Assembly (NCBI GenBank): GCA_000469685.2
Contig: LS997566.1
Span: 23,265,432 to 23,329,431 of the forward strand
DNA length: 64,000 bases
Source of the DNA: Haemonchus contortus
Lineage: Eukaryota; Nematoda; Chromadorea; Rhabditida; Trichostrongylidae
Reading direction: 5' to 3'
A model generated the notes under the pieces. The model saw only the letters and a program-made list of their open reading frames with translations, did no database searches and was not told the DNA's origin. The translations under genes were made by a program, and so were the position numbers. Positions 23,801-35,800 of this stretch are shown in pieces. Position 1 is the stretch's first letter, and the number at the start of each line of letters is the position of its first letter.

Positions 23801-26800
23801 TACTTAGTAGGATAACTTCTGTGAAATATGTCATAATCTATGGCAAAAGTTTTGAAACTTCTGTGATCATATGTGATAAACAATAGCAAAATATTGAAAC
23901 AGTTTTTCGTAAGTTGTCGCTGAAGCGTTGCTAGTCAAGGTTTTGTGCACTACTATAATTCCTCCTGAAACATCTTTCTAGTAATATTCAAAGAATGCTT
24001 GTGCAACACAGACTCCAAAATATTGCACAATTGCCAAACTTTTTTCCACTATTACGCCACATTCACATTCTGATGACCGAATGAGTTTTAATTTTAGAAA
24101 TAAATCCTGGTACTCCACGTACTCTTCCTCTTCACAGGGAACAATCTTCGTTTCTGCTCCACCTACGGCAAGGATACATGACTGAGGCGGGTTTATTATT
24201 GCTGTGAAATCCGTGACGCTCCCGAACATGCCGAGATTCGACACCGTGAAAGTACCACCCTGCAAATTCCATGTCAAAGATGTATCCCAAAAATGTGAAA
24301 TTTAGTAATACTCACTTGGTACTCGCTTGGTTGTAATTTACCATCTCTGGCGCGAGCAGCTAGTTCCGTAATTTCCGCGGATATAGTAGCGAGGCCCTAA
24401 ACAACGAACACATTGGATTTCAAAATCAGGAAACACACAAAATATTCGCTACTTCGATTATGCTGTTGTTTCAAAAAACTGCCTCACCAATGAGTTACGA
24501 TCAAGTTCCTCAGGTCGAGAAAACTAGTAAATAAATTCTCAATAACGTACAACTTTTGCACAAGGGGCTGGGCACATAGTGATTTCTCGGTACAACTTTT
24601 GTAATACGCGTATAATCTTTCTTCTTTGGAGTAATGAACATTTATTCGTAAAGGTCGTAAGCTAATGGCAAGGAATAAAGCGAATTTTGTTCTGATCACA
24701 TGACAGTGATTTTTACCAAATATTATCTCTGCTATATGTACTGATGTAGCGAGTAGCACAGTAAACACGGATAGAGAAAGTAATCGGGAATCTTCTACAT
24801 TTCAACACCCATTGTATGTCACATCAATTTTCGTCAGTCCTTAACACCAATCATCTATATTACGACGATTTCCACCTTATACCACAGTGTTACGCTTTAA
24901 ATGACGAACCAAAGAGCGTAAAAGACCTAGAGGCTGTTACATGCTAACAGTTTTCTGGGACCGAGTATCTATGATCCTAGCCTATCCCAAGTCATTCACC
25001 AAAGCGTCGGTGTTCCAAAGGTAACAAGGAACGCCTGAGACGCTCAGCTGCTTAACACTTTTGGCCCCATCATCAGTCCTTATCAATTGTTGTCAGCCCC
25101 TGTCACCAACCCTCAAAAATCTCAACGCATCTTACATCAGCCAACAAGATCGTATGTTTTCACTGTTAACACGTAAGACGAGAGAGGGCTCGTGACCCTT
25201 GCTTTTTATGGCTCCTTATCAGTCCGTATCAGTTGCTATCAGTTTCTTCTCAAAACCACACTTCTCGACAATTCTCACATAATTTGGGTCTATTTCAATC
25301 ATCCACAATCCCATGAAACCTTACATAACCTAGTAACATGTCAAGGCTTCATCGTCTGTGCGAAACACCATTTGCTCCAGTACATCTTGCCTTGTACGGC
25401 TCCTTATCAACCTCTATCGGTAGTCATTAATTCCTGTCGCTCACCTTCAGTGTTCTATCCTATTCCCAAATTACAACACCCTGGGTCCAGGAAAACAGGA
25501 TTTATAAATTCTATTCGAACACGTGCACCCGGCACACAAATACAAACGGAAGATTACCTGACACCCAACCAACACATTAGGCAAATTCAATAATACCAGC
25601 GCTGTCGTCGGCTAACGCTGACTCTCCTAATTCCGTGGGAAGTTGGTCTGTCGCCCACATTTGGACAGAATTTTACCCTGGCACAACAGAACAAAAGGCA
25701 TAAATTCCCGCCGAACAAAGACACGCCCACGACACACTTGTTCACGATGAAAGTGTTTTCTCAGTTCCCCCTCAGAAATACCCAGTGGCCCCCAAGGGTT
25801 ACAGAAAGAACGCTGTCGGGTCCAAAAAGTGACAGCTGAGCATTGTGGGAACCCCACTACCAGATCGCCTGTATGCCACGCCCATCGATCCATGACGTGA
25901 CGGACGAAGTCGAGGCGATACAGATTGCAATATTCGCGCCAGGACTCACACGTTGAGCACGCAATCAGCTGATCGCCAAGTAGCGATCTGTTATTCTTTT
26001 TCCTGCTGCGATCCGTTATTCAATTTTACTACCTCAAGAGGCTGAAAAAGGTGGGCTAATTTTGCTGTTACCAGCGTTTTTGCTAACTACCTTGCTAGAG
26101 GCTGAAAGCTTACTCTGTGGTCAGCTGTTCGCACCTGGACCCATACGTACGCAATGATACGCATTGTATAGCTCGTCCAAACACCCCTTCTCCTCATTTT
26201 TCTGCCTCCTTCTCGTCCAGTCTCCTTTTGAACGATTTTTTCGAAGCCTATCAAGTCAGTATCGGCGTCTTATCACTTTGGAAATGCCGACTCGCGCAGT
26301 TTCTTCGCCTTCACCGCACTATTTTCCACCTTATCTTCCATTTTCGTTATAATTTGAGTTACCGAGAATTGTGAACTCTGTCTTCAAGCGCCTCGCCTTC
26401 ATGAGCGAAGTCGTGCTCAACTCCTATGATCTAGAAGCTTAGTAACTAAACTGGGTCTCCCGGAAGGGACCCACTTTAATTACTTTGTACCACCTACCCA
26501 TCAGTGTCCTAATCCTGCCCTGCACCCCCACCCCCAAATCTGAACCTCCACACCCAAAATAACTATTTTCGTGGACGCCTCGCTCCAGAGTGGGGCCTAC
26601 TCCTGCCACATTCCTTCAGCATCTTATGCTGCCGTTTGTACCTATATAATTTGAACGCTCTAGGTGCACGGAGATAGGAGTTATAAATTTGAGGTCACGC
26701 TTTGCTGCCTGCGGCGGAGACGAGTATAATGTTGATGTAGCGCAGTCCACTTCGGACAACAAGGTCGTTTAACCCATTGACGACCATGCAGTCCACATGT

Positions 26801-29800
26801 GGACTGCAGTTGTATATTTTATTTATCGCCACTTTTTAACGATCTTTCTTGTCGAAACATAAGATCAGGTCTAAGTTAAACTATATACTGTGTGGTCCCA
26901 AGAAATCTTCTAATTTTGCAATTAATAGGTAATAACAATAAGCATAGACACCATACATACTTATATTTTAGCCTTTGGTTTTCAGGGTATATCTACCTTC
27001 CGCACTAATTTAGACAATTTTACACCACACCGGTGTTTTTTTGAAGAAATATGTGGCCCTTCAACGATTTCTTTTTCTGAAAAGAATTAGTGAATGAGGA
27101 ACTTCTTCTCATCAGAATCCATCACTAGCTGACTAAAATTGAAGTGCCACCAACCATCATCGTTAGTCATATCCTAAACTTGCGAACTCAGAAAAAATTA
27201 AACAACTTCCAGTTCAAAATTAAAGAAATTGGCCGTCCAGGACCATGCAGTCCACATGTGGACTGCAACGATGGTCGTCAATGGGTTAACTTGGGTCGGA
27301 ATACCCATGTTAATACATTGTAGGGCCTGTATGTTTTTTGGATCTGAATGCTACGTGTCTCTCCGTTGTACGAAAGATCAACAACTGCACAAAGGACAAC
27401 GGAACAACTGAAGACACAGTACACGATAATTTTGAGAGAACCTTTTTAGGTTGAAAGGCGAAAGTGTTGAAGAAGATGAGCGCGTCGGTTTCGAAGAGTG
27501 AAAAAATCCACAGGATTCGTGAAATCAGATGATTATGAAAGTAGTGAAAGTAGGGGTTGTACGAGACTATGTATATGACGAAAACGTTAAGGGTTGAGTA
27601 CTTGAAAGAAAATTTTACTCGAAACTCGCCCGCCTCTGAGTGTGGAAGTGAACAGAACCAGTTTTTGAGCCCTTACTGCGTCCTATCTAGGCCGTCTTTA
27701 AGCCGACAACCCGAAATTTCACATACTTGGAAATCACACTATTGCAGTACTATTGCAGTAGAGCTTTTCCAGAACTTAGGGATCGTCTTCACGACAAAGC
27801 GAAAACTGTTTTGAAGTATACAGCACAGATTCAGTTCATTCAAAATTCAGATTCCTTGTTAAAGTCGAAACTGCCTAACACAACGTCTTCACGATTCGGT
27901 ATGGGAATCTCATTGGTACAACAGTATTTCTCCAGGAGACATGACATTTTGACAACAAAATTTTAAATTTGTTCCTATACCAATGGAACGTAGTGCATGT
28001 GAAGTTCCCAAGGGAATCGTAAGATCCAAACCTACCTTTGCATGCGCATTGAACACTATTGGTGTAATCAGTCCTGATGGAGTGCTTACAGCTACACTAA
28101 CGTCCACGGTGTTGTTTTGACGAATGAAGGATTCCATCCAAAAACTGTTCGTTTCGGGGACACGCAAGCAAGACAGAGCTGATGCCTGATATGGTAGTGA
28201 TTTCGTTAGATTGGATGAAAATAACTCTATGCTGTGCGATTGTTTAGCCAAAACACTTCGTCCAACCACTAACCTTGACGATAAAATCATTGATGGAGAT
28301 TTTAGTTGAGCCATCAGTTCCCTGAGCTAACAACTTATTCAGCTTCTCACGAACTCTAAAATTGGAAAAGTACTCCGAATAGTTTCACGAGCCAATAACT
28401 GATGAAATCTATATTATAGACAAAATCAAGTGATAATCTTTAACGCTGAACTGTTCACTTTGAGAAGCATGCACTTTTCCTCCATTCAGAAGCACAATGG
28501 CGTTTTGAAGGCTCAGTCCACGATGGGAAGGTTCTTGAGTTTCCTTACTAGCGGGAATCCCTGGCCACATAGGATATCACAAGGAGTGTTGTGACATCGA
28601 AAAACGTCCTAGGTAGACCGATAAAGGCTTAAAAATATTCTCTATTGTATTAGGTTGAGTCATAAGTTCTCGGACAATGTGATAGTAATGACTTTTAAAG
28701 GTCATAATTCGGGAGAATGGTGACGAAAATGGACGCACGAGGCATCATTAGATAGAGTATTAAAAGCTCTTCAAAATATCTACCAACGAGTAAACCTCAC
28801 CTTCTCCTGCGCTTGAGCGTGAGGAGAGAAAGTGCTATGTCAGCGCGAAAATCCATGTCATACTGCTTCAAAGCATGAGGCACCCATCGACCGAGCTTTC
28901 GCACCTTACCGGTTGACTTCGATCCACGAATAATTGTGGACTGACTCCCCAAGAGTGACTGCCTATCCACGAGTAGTTTGATACGGATCGGTTTCCACCT
29001 GGCTCCGCAGCACCTCCAAATCCAACTCCATTGAGCGTCCGGACGGTCTTCATTTTCGATGGAATGGTAGTCGAACGTGAACTTCGTATGCCACTTGTGA
29101 ATTGCGCAACTAGCAGAAGCACCCTTCTTGTAAACTTCCTTAATACGTCTATCGATCTCCGCGGGTTCTTGGCCAGATAAAAAAAAAGAAATAGGATGGT
29201 GTTGCGGAGAAGAAGCTGCGACGGCTTGAAATCTTGGGGCATGGTTGTAGGAAAGGAAACAGTTAGAGGTCTCCGTTAGCATGTATTTTGAAGAGCTTTT
29301 CATACTCCATCTAACAATTCCACGCGCGTCCATTTTCGTCTCCTCTTTCTCGAGTTATGATCTTTAGAAGTCATCACTATAATTTTGTCCGAGGACTTAT
29401 GACTCAACCTAATATATCACACGCATTACAAGTGCGCCCATTTCATCGGCCTTCCAAACCACAGGACCATACATAGTGGAGCACACATGATGAGAAGTCA
29501 GATAGACGATAGTCCTGGGCATTGACCCATGGTGATACTGGAAGGAAGTTCCTGCTATTTTTTGATTATTTTAGGTAACTCTATATGCAACTGCACACAA
29601 CTGAGATATTGTCCAAACACCCCTTTTAGTCTGTCCCCGTTGTCATAATCGCAAGTTCTCATTTCCGCCTTTTTTCCGCCACCGAAGCATTATTATACAC
29701 AAATCTTCCGGCTTGGGAAAGGTGAAAAAATTAGGTGAGAAAGGGTATCATCTTGGGCTCTGCCTTTTAGAACATTATGTATAGTGTTGGTGGAGATTAC

Positions 29801-32800
29801 GACCGGGGAAGGGTGTTCGGACGGAATTCCAGTGGTGTGCTTGAAGAGTTGGCTACAGTATTTCTGCTGCCGAAAGTTGCTTTCCAGCCCCTTCGTGCAG
29901 CCGGCATGAGTTTATTGTCATAGCTAGGCGAAGAAGAGAACGTTGGTCGTGGATTCCTCGTTTGCTGCACTCTCTCTCCCATTTTTCTTCTTGTAATTAA
30001 AAATGCCTTACGAGTCATACAACCAAAGTTGTTAGTGGGAACAACAATTTGCCCAAAGAACCTTCTATTATTTGTGGGAAACGTATGTGCTTTCGAAGTC
30101 AGCGAAAACGCATCGTTCAGTCAATCACCATTTTCACCCACACCCTTGAATTTCTGTTCTGCTGTAGGCGAAATGTTGCATTAGGATCCGAAGCATAGCC
30201 CAGTAATTCAAAAATAGAATGTTGCGATTTATGAATACGTACTTGAGTAAGTTGTCGATGTTTATCTCAGCAGTCAGGTAGTAATGTGGAATGGTGCTCT
30301 TGCTCTCCGATAGACGCTTGGCAATAGTGCGGCGCATTGCAGTGAGAGGAATGTCCTAAATAAGTTGAAACTCTAAAGCGAGAGTCACGGACAGTGCAAC
30401 TATGATACACTTTTCGTTGTTCATCAACATACGGTGTAACCTCCTTCCGACGTGATAGGTATTACTGGACGCGCCACCCCAGCAGCTACTCCAGCTGGAG
30501 CTTGTTTGATATCAGCTGCAATAATACGTCCACCAGGACCGGAACCAGCCACACCCTGTAACAGAAAAGCAAAGCATGACTCTCGAGTTCCAGATAATTT
30601 ATAAGAACTTACACTTATATCAACGCCGCGCTCAGCGGCCATCTTCCTTGCGAAGGGTGTAGCATTCACATGTCCAGTTGCATGAACAGCCGCAGGCTGT
30701 GGTGGAGCAGCAACCTTGAATGATCTCTCCTTCACAAATACATTACCACTTCGCCTCAGGAGTAAAAAGATAAAGATTCACGGGAGAGGGAGGTGGTGTA
30801 GCAGGTGCAGGTGCTGCCGGCGGAGGTGGAGAACTTGGGGCAGACGGAGCAGGCGCTTCTGGTACAACTGTAGCACCATCGTCTTTGAAGTTCTTGAATG
30901 CTGCAACTTTGTCTTTGCTGTCGACAATTATGCAAAGCAACTGAAACAAAGGTTATTGACGCTTAAGAAAACCGTGGCGCATAGAAATTAGTCAACAGAC
31001 TTTCCCAATCGGAACGTTTTTTGTGTTTTCAGGAATAACGATCTTGGCAAGATAACCATCTTCAGGTGCTTCGAAACCCATAGTAGCTTTGTCAGTTTCA
31101 ATTTCGCATAGCACATCACCTTCGGCAATTTGGTCTCCTTCCTTCTGAACGTGAGGAAATTATACTCTTTTGAAAAAGTTCAGTGAGGCTATTTTCCCTC
31201 TTCCAAACTGTCGTCGATGGTTTAAAAAGGAAATCTTCCTAAATTGAGAGATTGCAGCCCAACCTTTTGCCAGCTGACAATACGGCCCCTTTCCATAGTG
31301 GGTGAGAGAGCAGGGAGAGCCACGCGATTACACGGTGGAAGATCTGTTGTAAAAAGCATTAAAATGATGAGTAAAACCAAGAAAAAAGAAAAAAAAGTAG
31401 TGCAAAAATCAATTTCTAATCACAGCCGTTTTTCTTGCCAGCGATTAAATAGTTCCGAAGGTAGGGAGAGTGGAGAATAGGTTGTCCAATATTTTGAGAG
31501 GTATCTTGTCCTTAGAGAGTAGACTAGTTCCCCTTCTCGAACATCGAGAACGATTTTGATCACTCCCTTTGAATAAACGCCAGTCATAATCTTACCTTGA
31601 GGAGTTGTCGTCGCTGCAGACTGAGCCGGTGTGGCAGCAGCTCCTGATGGGGCTGCAGCAGCAGGGGCAGAGGCTCCATCATCCTTAAAGTCTTTGAAGG
31701 CAGCCACTTTGTCCTCACTGTCTACGATGATACAGAGCAGCTGAAATAAGGAGTGAATGGTAGCTAGAAATGGAGGTCAAATTGACGTTCTTTCTACGAA
31801 CCTTTCCTATAGCAACGCCCTTGGTGCCTTCAGGAATAACGATTTTAGCGAGATAACCTTCTTCTGGTGTTTCGAAGCTCATAGTAGCTTTGTCGGTCTC
31901 GATCTCACATAACACGTCACCTTCGGCCAATTGTTCCCCTTCTTTCTAAATCGAGAAAACATGAATCACGAAATGCTTCTTCAATTGTAACTTTCAGTCA
32001 TAACTCCTTTCCTACTGGATCAAATCACGCAAAATTTCAATATGTGTAGCATGGGTGTAAAGTGAATAATTACCACTACTAAACTGCATTTTGATCATGT
32101 TCCAAATATCCCAAAAAGCTAAAAATCAAAACCAACTGAAAATAGGGACTTGGGTGCTTCTAGAATTTCTTTCCTTTTTGCCGTGTCCAAAGTGTACGAG
32201 CGCTAATGCGGAACACAGAAGAGGAGAAAAACGCGCATAAGGTGCGAATAACTTCAGACGTCACAAACTTGCTTTCAGCATAGCCTACAAACGCCTTCCC
32301 TTAGTCATGTGGACATTGCTGATTTGCAGTCAAATAGTGTTGGATATGTGTGAAATATGCTTCAGATAAGCATATGAAAATTTCATGCGATTTGCTCCAC
32401 TGGGAAAAAAGTTACGGCAAGTTAAAGTTGGCCGAATGCTCTTGAGCGCTACTGTATGTATGTAAAGGACTAAAGGCCTCTCTCTGCTTGTTTGTCATCG
32501 TTTTTGACCGTTGTTGCGGGTGTAGGTCGGTGTGTGTGTTTGACCGGAGATTCATAAATCCCGTTCCCGTAAATCAGAAACGATAAAATTGTAAGAACAC
32601 CCGCTTCAGGATGATTGGCGATAGGAAGGGACAGAGCTAAGCTTTGCACGCGGATAAGGGGTGCGCCGATGAATTGAGCGCAATTTGAGTGAAAATTCGC
32701 AGTTGGATCAGAACAAGCGGGGACGAACCAAATTACTGGGATGCACACGACTCCACCACGACTCCACTCGTGGCGGGCAAAGCGCACGAAGTTTATCGGT

Positions 32801-35800
32801 GTAAGCGTGAAAGTTGGAATTGGTAACTCCTGTTTCCCTGTACACTGAAATTAAAAGTGGTGGAGACGGCGGGCTAACATCCTCATAAGAAGCAGATCCC
32901 CTCCACCCGGGCGATACTGCTGGTATACAAACATGATGGGGAAAGCTCTCCAATAAAGAAACTTCTGAGATGTGTTCCGAGTGTTGTTGATAAAGAGAGT
33001 ACAGATCCTTTCTCGATATGCCATCTTATAAACGGGAGAAGACAAACCTTTTGCCATGAAACTATGTTTCCCGTCTCCATAGTAGGTGAAAGAGCAGGTA
33101 ATGCGATTCGGCTACATGGTGGAAGATCCCCTAAAAAAGATGAGTCAAAAAAAGTAGCTAAATGATTGAGATTGCGGACATTGTACGCAAGATTACAAGA
33201 TGCACTAGCAGCAAGACTGTGGGAGGTTCATTAAGTTCATTTATACTAGGTAGTGCCGCACATGGCCATGGCACGGTATTTTTCATTGGGCTCTAGCAAC
33301 CTTCGTCAATCAATCTTTCGGATATTAACGAACTAGGTGAAATTTTAGGTTCAAAGGAGAGAGTATGAGCTTCACTTAATCTATATTCTTGAAAAAAAGT
33401 AAAAGAAAGTGTGAAGAAGGAAGCGAGGGCTTATTGGCTGTTCAATTGAGAGACGATATGAGTCGAGTTCGAAATGGACTAGTCCGTGTAGATGTGGAGT
33501 CGATTCCCAATATAAACCGATCTCATAATCTAGTCAGAGACTCTCAAAGCAATATTATAACCCCTCATTCGAAGAAACATTTATGTCGCCTCGTACTCAT
33601 ATCAACCCGTGGTCAACAAATTGACCCTCGAAACAGAGCAATTTTGAGTTGAAATCGTAATAATGCTACATCCAAGTTCTTAAGCAGAAACGCCACGGAC
33701 AGTTTCCGAACAGTTATCGGTTAATTGCTCCGAATGTAGATTTCTCTTGAATCCGTAGCCCGCTCATTTGCCTTACGGTTGGGTTTACTTTGGAGAAGTT
33801 GAGGATGTCTCGCACGATTTCCTGATTACAACTTTGAGTAAGAAGTTATTTGGACAGAAGTTTGGAAGATGACCTTAACAGCTTTGAATTGGATTGTCAC
33901 TGTACCTTATCGCAGGCATCTTCCATTTCTTGTAAACCATCAAGAAATGGAAAGAAAGGGCAGTAGACGTAAATTTTCGTTTACATTTTCCCAAAAACAA
34001 CATTCATTAGAGTTCAAAAATTAGGCGACTTAGTGATTCATTGATTTGTTTCTGCTTCAGGCGCGGAACTGTTGCTTAGCAGCCAGCTGTAACCAACTTC
34101 ATCAAAAACGCATTGGTCCAGACTTCTGATTAGGTCCTATTAATTAGATATCAGTGGAAAACTATCTTCAACTGTTTTGCCCCGCAACACCTACTCCGCT
34201 ATACAGAGGTCAAGAACCATTCGTGTCAGCTATAGCATGCATTCAGGTCTCTGCGCTCGGATGATCACTGAACGGGCCTACCAAGACGTCAAGCGGCCCA
34301 CGAAAAGGGCCGCACTTATAATGGTTAGACTTAAGATTAGATCTCCAAAAAAGTGGTATCGAAGGCACAGTTCACGATGATTTTGGGGTATCCGGTTTTT
34401 GACGAAAAAGGTAGGTACGGCTTACAGTATACAATGGAAAAGCTGAAAAAATGTTGAATAAACAGAAATACAAAGCTTAAAGAAAAAGAGAAAGGGGGTT
34501 GGACGAGTTACACGGCGAAAAAGCGGCGGTCAAGGAAATTTTCGGGCGAGTAGACGAATGCGAGGTAATGTCTGCAATTGCACACAGCACGCTCAAACAA
34601 CTGATTTTGGCTTCTTCGTTAATATTACTTATTCTACTGCTTATATCAAGCTAGATTATTGTGCCTGATCCTTTTGATGGCGGCTGAGAATAAATAATTA
34701 GAACAGAATAGAGCGGAATATTAGTTGAATAGTAGGAATACAGCGGAACACTACTACCAGTAGGAGGCAGTCGATTAGCTTATTGATTTTTCACTAATGC
34801 TACTCCAATGCGGAAGTGGTGAACGCCAATTAGATTTCGTAGCCAGCCTAGCGAGGGGCGGAGGCGGACCGTGCTTCACTCTCCGGCCCCCTATTGTGCC
34901 CTATCCAGAACGTTTTTCGACTTCATTTCGGCACATATGGTATAAGAGGGGGCCCCGAATTCATACCATGTGCAAATCTCCGAAACCATTTTTATCGTGA
35001 TTCGTGCCTTTAAGTTATTCGGGCCTTTAGAACAACTTGATGATCAGAAGGGGCAGAAGTTACAGATTTAATGGGCAGAGCCAGAACTTCCTGAAATCGC
35101 TTATTTTTTTGTCGCACTATTGAACTTAGCTTCCACGTGAGATCCAAGATTCAAAATACTGAGAAGCCATGATACCACCTTTAGGAGCAGCGGGTGCTGA
35201 AGTAGGAGGAGATGGAGCGGCAGTTGGTGCCTCAGACGTGGCAGTCGGAGCTCCTCCTTCACCATCTTTAAAGTCCTTAAACGCTGCGACGGCGTCTTCG
35301 TTGTCAACGATAATACAGAGTAACTGAAAAACAAAGCCGTAGAAGAGGGAGCTACCAACAGAAGGATTTACCAACGTTAAGCAAACAAACCTTTCCTATC
35401 GGAACACCCTTCGTGCCTTCAGGGATACAAATTTTAGCGAGATAGCCCTCTTCAGGAGTTTCAAATCCCATGGTAGCTTTGTCGGTTTCGATTTCACATA
35501 GTAGGTCACCTTCGCTCAGCTGTTCTCCTTCTTTCTGAATCCAAATTGTGTTGATAAAGCCAGAATGAATTGGATAGATCCATAACAAAATGAATCAGGA
35601 AAAAGAGACAGTGGGGTTTTGTTTCGAGTGGCGGACGGAGCCACGTGTGTCTCGCCAATTTCGTAGGAGGATATCGCGTGTCGCTCACGGTGAGAGATGG
35701 GCACGTAAGCTGTGGGGTCCGGGAACTTCTCCCCTAACACGGCGTCGCAGACGCCGCACCCGCCGCCTATCACAGGATTGCGATGGAAGATTGGAGCGCG

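Noticed and set aside
30716..30991. Plus-strand ORF rich in R/W/C
   Set aside because: Antisense shadow of gene A exon 11, whose Pro/Ala linker reads as Arg/Trp/Gly on the opposite strand.
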